Assembly: GCA_039881145.1 (NCBI GenBank)
Contig: JAYKKI010000052.1
Span: 12,242,001-12,306,000 of the forward strand
Length of the DNA stretch: 64,000 bases
Source of the DNA: Druceiella hillmani
Lineage: Eukaryota > Arthropoda > Insecta > Lepidoptera > Hepialidae
Direction: 5' to 3'
Shown here: positions 50,201 to 61,429 of the stretch, piece after piece
Layout: each line of letters opens with the position of its first letter
Position numbering within the stretch: position 1 is the first letter of the stretch
Translations under genes and position numbers: made by a program
The notes under the pieces: model-generated
Databases searched by the model: none
Told to the model about the DNA's origin: nothing
What the model saw: the letters and a program-made list of their open reading frames with translations, nothing else

Positions 50201-53200
50201 TATTCGTCTGATTTATTAGCTTTCAACTTAATCTGGTTTACGTCACACTTTACTAAAATATCTAGAGATAAAGAGAAAAAATATGGGTATGAGAACATTT
50301 TATAATTCCTCCACATAATAATAATAATATAAATATATGCTCTAGACGTCAATCTAGTGTTATGTATCAAGCGCCTTATATTCCTAATAATAATAATATA
50401 AATATATGCTCTATACGTTAATCTATTGTCATGTATGCAACGCCTTATATTCTGTATAGTTAAATTTTATTTGACTTAGAGATAACATTCCCTTTATAAT
50501 AGCTGGATTGCATAGTAATACTACAATCACACATAGAGTCCCATTCGTGTGATTGTAGTAATCCATATATCTATACGAATGATAGTATGAATATTAATTT
50601 CAGATAATTTGTTTATTGCAACTTTATCTCAAAACAAGTCGTGAATTTTATCGCACTAATTATAAAATAATTTCCATATTCGTTATCAAGACTTAAGAAA
50701 ATATGTTTTTGCAATGAAGGTGAATCTGATAACTTATTCCTGATAAAATGCTACAGAGCTAAAATTAAATCAAGAGGTTTTGTTGTTATTTTTGTAATAT
50801 ATTCATCACCCTAGGAGTATTAGGGGTTAATTTATTACAAATTATATGCAATTTTAAATAAAATTTATTACAAATTATATAAAATTTAAATTATTTACGA
50901 AGATTTATGTTAATTCAATATACCATTTATTCAGATGCTAGTTGTGCCTACGATTTTGTCCGCGATTATTTAAAAGTAACATCGGTGTAGTTACCACTGT
51001 TATAACCAAACAAATAGATAAAAAGCCGATCGGTATTCTGGTCCTTTATGTTTGTTATTAATTTTTGCAATATATAAGAGCATACAATTTAGTAAAAATG
51101 CTAATAGATAGCGTTGGCAATACCAAAAACCTAATATATACCATATCAGAGTTCTTTTTTAAATGTATAATATTAGGTTTTTTTTTAATAAAATGAAATC
51201 TTGTATATGGACCGCGAGTACGAACCTATATGAAAACCTATATGAAGTTGCCTATATGAAGTTGCCTATATGAAAACCTGTTCAATAGATTTTGGTTGAT
51301 TGAAGAACAAATTAACAGACACAAAGAAAAATTCTAGAAATAGGCTTCTTGGCTTCTCTTATCATTATTTACGCAAAATCACTCTTTTTAAAATATTTTC
51401 CATGTTCAGAATTAACTGTGTTAAAGTTTTATAACATTTTTGCAAACATTAACATTTTCTAGTTATCAAAACAGACATCTTGAACATTTTTTTAATAATT
51501 GAATAATTTTTAAAAACTAATTGTTCCTTATTTCTTCGAATTATATAAGATTTCAGATAGTCTACATATTCGCGTATTTAAAGTGTTTTTCCTGAATTTT
51601 TAATTTTGTTGTAAACTTTATTTGTTTAAAAACCTAAATCAGAAATTGTTTTGCGTAATATTTACTAAACTTGATTTAACTGATATTTATTTCTGTAAAA
51701 AGTTCATTGATCAGTCATTTGCTGCGAGTGGCAAATTCGCACAAAACTAAGCAACTAAATTCAGACACGATTGCGTCTTTGTCTTTTGGGGGATAATTTT
51801 AAGTGTTAGTTATGTGTCTGTTCAGTATAATATGATTGTTTAGTAATATGAATATTTCATTGTTATGGGAATGCAATATTTTATTAAGAAAAAATAAATT
51901 ACACCATAACTATTAATATAATTTTTGTTTCAGGAGAGATTACATAAAGAAATTAAGTCACTTAAGGCAGATAAAATTGTAATCGATATTGATGATCTTG
52001 AAAAGGTGAAACTGTTGGATTGGGCTATTAAAGGTGAGATAAAGTCACTCAATTTGGTCTTCTGTTTATTTTTAAGTGGAAAATTGAAAAACACATGAAT
52101 TGTTTCCAAACGACGTTTTATCTACATGTTTTTCTTAACAGTACTATCCGTAAAGTAACTTTGTGTTTACACCAGATGATACGTTAATATTTCATTTATA
52201 GGATAAGACTCTGCAGCAAATAACTTAAACCTGATTTCCCAATGTGTTGATTTTAAACAACAATTGTTTGGAGTATTCACCAAGAAATAATGTATTGACT
52301 TTTATTACTATGTCAGCGCACAGAATGATGCTTTTTACAAAATAAATTGTTTTTGAACAGTGATGATAATTAATTTACTCTTTTGCAAAAAAAACGGACA
52401 CTTATTGGAATAAACAATATCAGAATTATTTTATTATTATTTGATGTATTTTATATGGCGATATGATGAGAATATTGCTATTTATTATTGAGATATAGTT
52501 TTTACCTACTTCGGTCATTAAAAATGTATAATTTAACATAAAATTTGAAAATTTAGTAACGAGTATGACCTCCTTTAGCTAAAATCAATTCGCTTAATCT
52601 GCTAGGCATGCTTTCGACGACGTTTTTTTATCATTTCCTGAGGAATACGTTCCCATTCAGCGACGATCACGTTAAGGGCCTGAATGTTTTCTGGAGCTAG
52701 TTTTACGGCTCTGACGCGTCGTTTAAGATTATCCCATATATATTCTATTGGATTGAGGTCGGGACTTCTAGCTGGGCAGTCTATAAATATACACATAAAC
52801 GTCTCTAGAGCGGTGGGCGCGAGCGTTGTCGTCCATAAAAATGAACACGCCTCCAACTGCTGTTAATGCGGGTTGGGCATGAGGAATAAGAACCTCTGTT
52901 ATGTATCTTTGCGCATTAAGTGTGCCATTTTCAATAAAAACTAACTCGGTACAGTCATCTGAGTTAATGCCAGCCCAAAACATTACGGAGCCTTCACCGT
53001 AAGGGGTGATTTCCTCATAGTACACTTCTGCGAAGTGTTTTCCAGGTCTTCGTAAGACTTGTCGACGTCGATCCTCACCACTAATCGATATACGAGCTTC
53101 ATCGGAGAATAAAACACTACTTCAATCTTGTTGAGTCCATGACGAAATATTTTGAGCGAATCTCAATCTGGCAACTCGATGCTCACGGAGCAATGTAGGG

Positions 53201-56200
53201 CCCCGAGCTGGGCGATAGCTACGTATATTGACGACTTGAAGTCTCCTTCTGACTGTCCATAGTCGAACCGCCCGTTTTTTGTGCAAAAGAGTGTAGATTG
53301 GGTTCAGGTACGCCAGCGTTCTTAAATCTATAAAACAGATTGGATCGCATAACAATGAACAATTATATTTTTATATTCATATATAAAAATAATTTATCCA
53401 TACCTGAATATTTTTGCTGGTCTCAACATAGTTATTTTGAGTTGAGGAAAATATAATAGTTAACTATAAATAATTACCAATAATGTAATTATGTTATTAC
53501 AGAGATAATGTAATTGACAAAGTGTTAACTCTTGCTTAATAAGGTATATTAATATTTCTTTTGTTGAAATTAATAGCGATCGACATCTTACTGTTAGTTT
53601 GTTTGTATGGTAAGCTGTCTGTACTTATACTACGAATAGACATATCGCTCTGTGGATTACTTTTTAGTTTACATAATTGTTTGCTTCCTCATTTTTATCT
53701 CACCATTATATTTCATACATATTGAACAATTTTTTGGGGTTTCTGAGATTTTCTAACTAGACAACAGACTATCCTTGTGTTACATTTGTAGAAAAAGAAA
53801 TTATTCAAGTTAATAACTATTGATCCATTAATTGAATATTGGTTTTAACAGAAACACTCAGAAAATATCCGGCATTACCTTATTCGGACCGAATATGCAC
53901 CGAAGACTGTGAACTCTCCGATGGCTTTGTGGTGGAGAAGGGGGTAAAGATTCTCATCAGCACCCTTGGTCTACACATGGATGAAAAATATTTTCCGGAA
54001 CCGGATAGGTGGAATCCGTACAGATTCGAGCAAGAGAAAGACATGGTGCCGTATACTTTTCTGCCTTTCAGTGAAGGACAAAGGATATGCATAGGTGAGG
54101 ATGTGAGGGAGAATTGTTGTGGATATATGAATACTGAAAATGTTGGTTGTAAGTTTTTCCTCATTTGTTTAGACGAAATTATTATAGACTTGTTGCCCAG
54201 CTTGTGCGGATATAATCGAGTTACTTGATGAAGGTATTTCAAACATACTTTTCTTTCGTGAACATAGTTCTCCATTCTAATTTAAAAAAAAAAATCAGAG
54301 ATGTATATACAAATGAACATGTTAATAAACTTTATTTATTTGCATTGCTGCGATTTTCGTCAAAACATTTCGTTTTTCGATGAAAATTTTTTTTTAAAAT
54401 TTTTCCCGGATATTAATATAAATGATTTCTATGAGATATCCCAACGTGAAAGTTTGTAATATTATTTTGCCTATACCTACCTATGCAAAATGAGTACATC
54501 TCATTGTATCTCACGTAACAAAAAGTTTGTTCTTCAGATCACTTAACATAAAAACTATCCCCACACAAAAATAAATTTCAATCAAGAAATATGAATAAAT
54601 GTGTAAGAAAATTGATATAAAACGCTGTAAGAACCATAGTGATAAAATAATTAAATATAATTTTATGTTGACGATCACCTGTTATCAAATAAATTCCACG
54701 AAGCTCCGCATAGCGCTGTAACGTGATACTTGCACTGTTTCCACGTCAAAGTGTTCTCACCTCCCCATTCCCGCCTGTACGTCATCAATTCCATGTACGT
54801 AGCAATTCCATATTCCCATTTTCGTTTACTTTCAAAAACATTTTTAATTAATCTTGAACTACTGATGCCAATTAAAATATTTCGTTTATAAGCAAGTACT
54901 TGTACGATTATTTTACCTAGAGAAAACGATTAAAATTTCTTTGACATTTATTTTTATGAGGATTAGTAATGGACTTTCTTTATTATATTTAGTAATCAAA
55001 ATTTGACATTAATTTTTTCTCGATTTTTAAAGCAAAATTTGTTATGTTTAAAAGAGTTACTGAGACATTTTACACACAGTATATGTACATAAAAGATAAA
55101 TGTCACATAATTTTCTGTAAATTTTTCCTAAGTTCTACAATTGTTCCAAACTTATATTTAGTTTATGTATATAGTTTTGAAGGACTTCATCACGAAAGTG
55201 CCTAGGCTAGCAACTTTTTCTCCAACTACATTAACATTATTAACTATATATCAATAACACATCATATATTTATATATACGTAAAAATAAAAAAATTACAA
55301 AATTTAAAAAAAACATTTTTTTTACTTTTTTTCATTTTCTGATTTAGTTGCCGATTCTTAATCGCTCCTTAAAATTCTATCATGTACCAATATTTAATCC
55401 TGTATTTGGGCGTGTGTGTGCGGGAGAATACGCGCGAACATACGTGTATATATGTGTGTGTGTATATGTGTACGTATATATAAAAGTGCCATTTAGCAGG
55501 TAACCCTTGGAAACTATCGGCCATATTGTGTATGTCAATCGGATTTAAATTGTTGCGTGTATTCCTAAAAATACACAAACGCACCCGAAATTTAATTATT
55601 TATAATCTTGTTGTGACAAAGGTGTCTCATAAAGAGAAAAAAGTATATATTTAGACTTTACCCGAGTTCACATATTTTAAAAATAGACTGGTAGTTTGAA
55701 GAAATATTTTGTATGCATATTTGCTTGCATATCACGCATAATATCCAATCTCGAAAGTAAAAAAATAAATTTCGATTTCCGGCAGAAAGGGAAATTGGGA
55801 AATTAAGAAAAATAGAGAAAATACGGTCGACGTTACGAACAAACGTGAGTCTTGCTCATGTGGCGACTAATTCCTGTTTATCACTTTTTGCGCATATGAA
55901 ATAATTTGACCAAAAATAATATTGACCAAAAATAATATATAACCTCGAAAAGGAGGCAACCATAGATTTAATAAAAAATATATTTTTTTTAAATTTTCCA
56001 AAACTGTTAGAAATCGCTAATTTATAACAACATCCATTACTTTTTTTTTACGTTTTCTTGATTTAAAAAAAAGAAGCAACTATTATTTAGCTGACGCTTT
56101 TCCTAAAAATAAGGTTTTTAGAAAAAACTGAGGTGTAAAACGAAGAAGAGTGCGTCGTTTAGGCGACTTTACTAAGATAAAAAATTAAAATAGGCAATAT

Positions 56201-57137
56201 TGAGGTATTTTAGCTATTTTCTTTATTAATCGGTAAAACAATATTGTTTTGATTTGGGATATAAATAATATTTAGCATATGTAATAATATTCAGAATATA
56301 TTTGACCTATAACAAAAAATTAAAAAACAAATTGTAAATGACTTATGGTCCAGGTTCAAAGTTTCTTTCTTTGTTACAGTATTGTATTACTCTATTTAGT
56401 CAAAGACACAAGACTCACCAGAAAGACGTCACCGTTATTTCTTTCTTTGTTTACTTTTGTAGAATTTATTTTTCGTTGTAACAGTTAAAAAAAATTACCT
56501 GAGTTTAGACTCCAAATTTTAGAATAAAAGCTGTGATTTTCACTAGAGAAATGGTCTTTATTTTCGAGATAATTCTCTCTCTATTTTATTTAAACCTCAT
56601 TCGATTTGGGGCTACTATATGCATTTTATGAAATATTGAATTGTGGAATTTTTCAATCGTAACTTTTAAAGAAAAATGTTTGACCAATAAGTTTAAACAA
56701 TTTTAAACCATCGGTTAACTATTATAAAAACACTTCCAAATCTCAATACAACAAACATATAAAGTAATGGGATATGTTCTATCCTGTATGGCCCTAAAAA
56801 TAAAAAGGAAACTTTATGTATATTTTAAATAGATTTCCATTCAAATAAAATTAAACCAAGCAAAGAAGATCAATATATTTGGAGTTCTTTTTTCTTTTTG
56901 AAGTGTAATTCATTTTTTTTGTGTTCATTTATATTTGGTGTTAATGACTCATTTATTTGTATCACAGGTCTTAAATATGCAATGATGAGTATGAAGACAA
57001 CAATGTCTGCGTTGATCGAAAGATACCGATTTGAGCCGTGTGCTGAAACCATCTTACCGGAAAATCTCCGCATGAATCCTTACTCAGTACTCACTGAACC
57101 GGAAATACCCATCTTGTTAAATATCATTCGTCGATAA
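42801..57137 (+). CDS. Cytochrome P450, CYP6-like (CYP3 clan), complete eight-exon gene, 493 residues
   Basis: Exons 42801-43163, 43391-43543, 43695-43879, 44308-44456, 45606-45724, 51934-52033, 53852-54094 and 56968-57137; 1482 bases in all, every junction AG/GT and in phase. Seen: membrane anchor at residues 1-22 (MAILYFVCIAFVFILIFYIY), WxxxR of helix C (W125-R129), I-helix AALETTS (A300-S306), ExxR (E357-R360), PYRF (412-415) and haem loop PFSEGQRICIG with ligand C436. Length matches CYP6 proteins (about 500). It should be an ER-anchored monooxygenase using electrons from NADPH-P450 reductase; in this family substrates are often plant toxins, insecticides or hormones, but none can be named here. 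Ala replaces the usual Gly at 301. The ATG at 42801 is preceded by a TATA box and followed directly by the anchor. The nearest relatives are its neighbours in the array. P450 identity is certain; family placement is inferred. Confidence 0.96.
44235..44290. repeat. (AT)n microsatellite next to exon 4 acceptor of the intact P450
   Basis: About 55 bases of TA ending some 17 bases before the AG acceptor at 44306-44307, where the polypyrimidine tract would normally lie; the tract there is therefore poor. Confidence 0.95.
45725..48190. other. Large intron 5, first part, no recognised feature
   Basis: AT-rich sequence with scattered short frames (for example 47608-47874) that lack family signatures. 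No transposase or tandem unit was recognised. Confidence 0.5.
48200..48455 (-). mobile_element. tRNA-derived SINE candidate
   Basis: On the - strand, from about 48452, the sequence reads CACTTAGTGCAGTGAATTAG (A-box region like TAGC..AGTGGTTAGA), then an anticodon-arm-like GAGCCCGTCTAAGAGG, then AGAGTTCAAGTCTTGGC (B box like GGTTCAAATCC). Box spacing fits a tRNA head. The acceptor stem does not pair well, so this is a SINE or tRNA pseudogene and not a working tRNA. The body would run toward 48200, which has a GC-richer patch near 48195-48240. Ends are not defined. Confidence 0.45.
49370..49884. repeat. 250-bp tandem duplication, nearly identical
   Basis: The two copies begin CGTTAAATAATTTTGTGG at 49379 and 49629 and both end AGAGATTTATTTTAGTT. 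They share GCCGTCCATCTCAGACACTA, ACCGCCCAGCTTAGGTAGA and GATATAGCATCGGATAAACT, differing at a few bases plus a 7-base insertion (TATTACC). High identity points to a recent duplication inside intron 5 of the intact P450. Confidence 0.93.
50316..50455. repeat. Tandem duplication, period about 70 bp
   Basis: AATAATAATAATATAAATAT with ATGCTCTA(G/T)ACGT(C/T)AATCTA and CGCCTTATATTC occurs twice in succession, with small differences. Confidence 0.85.
50519..50560. repeat. 14-bp perfect inverted repeat
   Basis: TACTACAATCACAC (50519-50532) and GTGTGATTGTAGTA (50547-50560) around a 14-base spacer; extra pairs GGATT and AATCC lie outside. Confidence 0.75.
51225..51282. repeat. Short tandem repeat with core CCTATATGAA
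   Basis: CCTATATGAAAA, CCTATATGAAGTTG, CCTATATGAAGTTG and CCTATATGAAAACC follow one another in intron 5 of the intact P450. Confidence 0.8.
52560..53355 (-). pseudogene. Tc1-like transposase relic in intron 6 of the intact P450
   Basis: Read on the - strand, in order: RRRLQVVNIRSYRPARGPTL (helix-turn-helix region), SSVLFSDEARIS (first catalytic Asp), YGEGSVMFWAGI, FMDDNARAHRS (second Asp) and RSPDLNPIEYIWDNLKRRV (catalytic Glu), ending KKRRRKHA. This is the DDE pattern of the Tc1 group (IS630-Tc1-mariner). Defects: a TGA just before FSDEAR (about 53118), a frameshift between the second Asp and the Glu (near 52790), and no clear start or terminal repeats. It lies in antisense orientation to the host gene and its exons are unaffected. 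Confidence 0.85.
54095..56967. other. Intron 7 of the intact P450, no recognised feature apart from short repeats
   Basis: AT-rich, 2873 bp. GTGTGTGTGCG and TATATGTGTGTGTGTA short tracts lie at about 55410-55480. The open frame through the exon 7 donor is intron read-through. No mobile element recognised. Confidence 0.5.
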
Positions 57138-57219
57138 ATCCGTTGTGAAAGTACTTTCAGTATTGTTTATAGCATTCGCACGGACACATGTTTTAATGTG
57201 GATATAAATTCAAATTGAT

Positions 57220-57225
57220 ATTAAA
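57220..57225 (+). promoter_or_regulatory. Possible polyadenylation signal (ATTAAA) of the intact P450
   Basis: ATTAAA lies 83 bases after the TAA of the intact P450, a normal distance, and is followed by a TG-bearing stretch. The weak alternative signals nearby leave the choice open. Confidence 0.4.
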
Positions 57226-57338
57226 CGCATGTTATAATCCAGTTAATACAACTGATGTTTTATCTATTTATTAAATGAATTTGAACTAAACGTAAGTGTG
57301 TAGAGTTTATTTTTATATGATTGTATATTTTGAAGTAA

Positions 57339-57342
<4 letters not shown>

Positions 57343-57405
<63 letters not shown>
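57343..57405. repeat. (AT)n microsatellite
   Basis: Alternating TA, about 60 bases, just left of a foldback MITE. Confidence 0.97.
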
Positions 57406-57408
<3 letters not shown>

Positions 57409-57466
57409 GATAGTACACAGTTTATCATCAATCGTTAGAGGTCGAAATTATTTTTAAATTTGCATC

Positions 57467-57719
57467 GTTGCAAAAATTTACAACCGTGTTAAAAAAAAGG
57501 TGGAGACTAAAGAACTTCTCATTGAGAAGTATATTTATAGATTTTGGGTTCATTTGACAATGAACCCAAAATCTATAAATATACACAAATAGTGAGAAAA
57601 TCTGGCGACGGAAGGAGAATGCAAAACATGAACTCTTGTAGTCTTGTAGAATATACTTTTTAATGAGAAATTTTTTAGCCTCCACCTCTTTTTTTAAGTC
57701 AGTTGAAATTTTTTGCAAC
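57467..57719. mobile_element. Foldback MITE, 253 bp, with a perfect 24-bp central hairpin
   Basis: The outer ends GTTGCAAAAA (57467) and TTTTTGCAAC (ending 57719) pair. Inner pairs continue through AAAAAAAGGTGGAGACTAAA with TTTAGCCTCCACC and through TTCTCATTGAGAAGTAT. A central perfect stem has arms 57529-57552 and 57561-57584 (TATTTATAGATTTTGGGTTC with its complement) and an 8-base loop. No ORF of its own; the long frame read here comes from the adjacent AT repeat. Confidence 0.85.
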
Positions 57720-57733
57720 AACCTATGCAGTAC

Positions 57734-57877
<144 letters not shown>

Positions 57878-58586
57878 TCGTATGTGTACAATACCTTTCA
57901 TGTTTGTGCTCGATTAATTTTCTTGATGAATCTTATGGTCATAAGTAGTGGTCAGGGTCTAATAACAGAGTCGACTGTGAGAGAAATCCTCAATGGAGAG
58001 GAATAGTGTATCGAGTTTGAACTCACTTTACTTAACACCCTAGAAGCGGTCACTAATGGTCACTAAGATCAGACGGTGAAGCCGGAAGTTAGTGGCAGGA
58101 TATATTCAAATGGTCACAAACAGAGTATATAAATCAATATTGTTTAAGTAGAACTAAATAAAATACGTAAAACTAATGTCGTTTTATTATTTAAAAATAT
58201 TTTAACGCAAAAACTAAGAAAAACTAAAATAAAAAAACTAAACAGAATAATTTATTTACATAAGAAAAAAAAATGCGTTTGTTTTATAAAAAAAACACTT
58301 ATAATGGTACGGTGCAAGAAACATACCAAGTAATACATTTCAGTTGCTTGCAGCCTTCCCCGATGATGATTTCTTTTCTCCTATGCTCATTATTTGTAAG
58401 TTAGCTGTAATTTAATGTAAAAAAGAAAGAAAATAAACCGATGGAATAAGAAACACCAATGGAATAAGAAATACACTGAAAGATATAAAATAATAATGAA
58501 AACTTTTTCAAATTATTTTTTAAATTATTCAAGTTATTCTTTAAATACAATTAATTAGGTGTAATCGTTCGAATCGTTCTTTTCAG

Positions 58587-58680
58587 ATTTCAGAGAAGAT
58601 GAAATCGTGGCACAGTTTTACTTTGCTCTCTTTGAGACTACTTCCACAGACTTTTACATATCATACTTGCTTTTAACCAG
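58587..58680 (+). pseudogene. Orphan P450 exon 5 (I-helix), decayed copy 1
   Basis: After a TTTTCAG acceptor the sequence reads DFREDEIVAQFYFALFETTS, equal in place and phase to exon 5 of the neighbouring P450s (DFHEDDIVAH...ALETTS). The second half has lost 25 bases relative to exon 5 of the intact gene (frameshift), but ends ACCAG|GT like a donor. No other P450 exon was recognised within several kb on either side, so this is a fragment of a lost gene or a duplicated exon with flanks. Confidence 0.85.
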
Positions 58681-59177
58681 GTTAATTATTTTTTGATGAC
58701 AAGGTTAATAATAATTAATATTAGGTTAATTATTTTTTGATGATCACCCAATGAAAGAGTATTTATTTGATGTGCAACAATTGTATTTTTTTGTTAAAGA
58801 GAAATTGTAATCTTATTAATTTATATAGGCTCGCAGAGGAACACATTTTTGAGCAAAATTCATATTCTTCTGACATATGTGGTACAGAAGAAAAACGTAA
58901 AATGTTTTGCGTAATGTCTCAGAGAATTTGTTCAGAATCAAATTTTATAGAGCACTATATTTTTAGTCTTGAATATTCTCTTTCTTATTCGTTGGGCTCT
59001 CTATCGAATTTGATGCAAAGATAAAAGGAATCAGATTTAAATAAAACGTTGAAAACACTTGATGAGCTTGTAATTATATATTGCTATTAATGTCGAATTC
59101 TTAATCTAAAGTGACACCGAAATAGCGGGATCGTAGCGATAATAGTCAATTTGAAAGTCCAATGAAAAATCTGCTAA

Positions 59178-59181
<4 letters not shown>

Positions 59182-59231
<50 letters not shown>
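59182..59231. repeat. (AT)n microsatellite
   Basis: About 50 bases of alternating TA. Confidence 0.96.
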
Positions 59232-59232
<1 letters not shown>

Positions 59233-59830
59233 GGTAAAAGTGGCATCCTGACTTCAAAATACTGCTATATACTTCGTTTATCATAAAAACAACTCTCATT
59301 ATTTTACAATATTTAAATCTTATACTATTGATTGTGACTAAATTGTAACGGTGCTTTTTGGAGACATACAATTTTAAAATAAAAAAAAGATGGAAATCAT
59401 AATGATGACCAGGGAATTGACTTAATCGAAAAGGTAATACATGCCATTTGTGTTTAAATACGATTTCAGGGATATGGGTACCGCAGCTGTCTCGAATGAA
59501 ACGCAATCGAGACATACAATTCTCAATCACTTTTTCAAGCAGATGGGGCCGTATATTGGTAATAACACAGCGAATGTAGTCGAACGTGTGTGGTTTATCG
59601 GCCTAGACTAGCGACTTCACATATTTTCATAGAAAATAATCCACAGATGTTGTAGGACACGAGCGTAGAGGCCAACTCATTTAACTCATTTAATGTTTTC
59701 TGCAATAAATTGGTTGTGTCGTGTGTTGTATGACATGTTGCACCATCTTGTTGAAACTAAATCTCTTCAACATTAATACTATTCAAGTGGGGAGTGAAAT
59801 AATTAATAATAATGGATGTAAGGCGCTTTA

Positions 59831-59955
59831 CCATTCCCGCTGTAACATTCCATCCCCGCTGTAACATTCTATACCCGCTGTAATATTATATACCCGTTGT
59901 AACATTCCATACCCGCTGTAACATTCCATACCCGCTGTAATATTACATACCCGCT
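59831..59955. repeat. 19-bp minisatellite (CATTCCATACCCGCTGTAA)
   Basis: About six and a half copies with small changes (CCCCGC, CCCGTTG, ATATTATATA or ATATTACATA). One more copy lies alone at about 60022-60048 inside the spacer of the adjacent inverted repeat. It interrupts the transposase relic. Confidence 0.93.
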
Positions 59956-59959
59956 CGCA

Positions 59960-60099
59960 TGGAATACCCCGTATATAACGGCCCGTATTTCTTCAAAACT
60001 TATATTATACTGGTATGGAATGTTATTCCATACCCGCTGTAACATTCTCACAGGTAAAAGTTTTGAAGAAATACGGGCCGTTATATACGGGGTATTCCA
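59960..60099. repeat. 42-bp perfect inverted repeat, spacer 56 bp
   Basis: The arms 59960-60001 (starting TGGAATACCCCGTATATAAC) and 60058-60099 (ending GTTATATACGGGGTATTCCA) are exact reverse complements. Each arm is bordered by TGGAAT-type sequence related to the minisatellite unit. On the - strand the right arm codes for the transposase continuation after DGIPRI, so the left arm appears to be an inverted copy of it. Confidence 0.92.
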
Positions 60100-60255
60100 T
60101 CGGTCATAAAGCACACCAAACAGTGAATTTTTGTGGATGTCGCGGCGTCTCAATAATGGCACATGGATTTTCTTCACTCCAAATCCGGCAATCTTTTTTT
60201 ATTGACAGAGCCATTCAATAAAAAATGAGCCTCATTGCAGAATAAATTATTGCTC

Positions 60256-60400
60256 GAGAAAGTGGTTGAGAATTGGACTTCTAGATTGCGCTTCATTTGA
60301 GGTAGTCGCGACGTCCATACGCCTGAAATCGTATTTAAACACAAATGGAATATAGTTGCAACTGCTTGTTCAATAAAGTCTACACTATGGGCATTTTCAT
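60256..60400 (+). pseudogene. Second, inverted fragment of the same transposase (C-terminal tail)
   Basis: On the + strand: EKVVENWTSRLRFI, a TGA, then GSRDVHTPEIVFKHKW and NIVATACSIKSTLWAFS before a stop. This is the same tail as at 59430-59540 on the - strand (KVIENCMSRLRFIRDSCGTH, PEIVFKHKW), so two copies of one element lie in opposite orientation with the join at about 60250. Some 27 bases (CCTGAAATCGTATTTAAACA...) are identical between the two. Confidence 0.75.
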
Positions 60401-60689
60401 GATTTTCATGTGTTTTTTTTATTTTAAAATTAATACCTCTAAGAAAACATGCATTATAATAAACTCGCATAAATGTTACATTTTCAATATCGATTGCGTA
60501 ATGAATTCACTATTAATAATTATGTACTAACTTTCGTTTATTGTGAATATTAATATTTCGTTTATTGTGAATGTTCAAAATATTTATTAATAAATTTTTT
60601 TTATCTGTTTCTATCCATACATTTTTCCCTAAACAGATCTCTTGAGTTTTCAATTTTGTACAAAAAGGAAGACTTTGATAAAACAATAA

Positions 60690-60890
60690 AGTAAAGAATG
60701 TTAGTTAGTCAAGGCTCGTCCGTGGTCTTTCGACCATTCGATGCCGAGACTCCCAGTGACATCCGACAATGTCACTAGTTGGGCATTTCATAGTCTAATT
60801 AAAAAGGCAAGCGTCAAGGGACAGGCCTGCTAGTGCACCCTGGGTAACGCAAAATCTGTTACAGTGACCGTCCTTTTACAAGCCTTCAAT
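60690..60890. other. GC-richer unassigned segment
   Basis: The composition differs from its flanks, with no ORF or known motif on either strand. A repeat fragment is likely. Confidence 0.3.
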
Positions 60891-61229
60891 GATGAAGTAA
60901 AAAATGTACGCTGAGATTGGCACTTTTTCTTCGACATGGTTTTCGACAAAATAAATATTTTAAAACCATATGAGGTAAGAATACCTTTCATTACTTTTAA
61001 AATATATGCCTTTTAATACGATAGAATTAAAAGTCATGTATTTTACTACGGTTTCTAGAAAGGTCGTGCTTGGCTATTACAATATGTATTAATAATAGGG
61101 ACATTTGGTAAATATCACTGCAGTAAATTTATTTACAACGCAGTAAATTTATTTCTAACACGAACAAATTCATATTAACTTATCCTTTTTAGATATTAGA
61201 AAACACGAGAATGTTATTTATAAAGAACC

Positions 61230-61340
<111 letters not shown>

Positions 61341-61429
61341 TCCCCTAGTTTGATACGGTCAACATTCAGGTCAAGTGCAGACAAGTTTAATCGTATCAGA
61401 AATGTTATTATGGAGTGATACATATGAGG

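Larger units (their letters stand above)
59430..60255 (-). pseudogene. Tc1/mariner-superfamily (Tc3-like) transposase relic, interrupted
   Basis: Read on the - strand from about 60255: NLFCNEAHFLLNGSVNKK (first Asp region, FSDEAHFWLNGYVNK in the family, with Asp changed to Asn), MCHYGDA, HCLVCFMTDGIPRI, then a 42-bp inverted repeat and a minisatellite, then FQQDGATCHTTHDTTNLLQK (second Asp), and the tail KVIENCMSRLRFIRDSCGTH followed by PEIVFKHKWHVLP. The region before the catalytic Glu is frame-shifted. Insertions and stops show it is dead. Confidence 0.75.

Noticed and set aside
53880..54275. 131-residue ORF on the - strand over exon 7 of the intact P450
   Set aside because: Shadow frame of the real + strand exon, which carries the ExxR and haem motifs.
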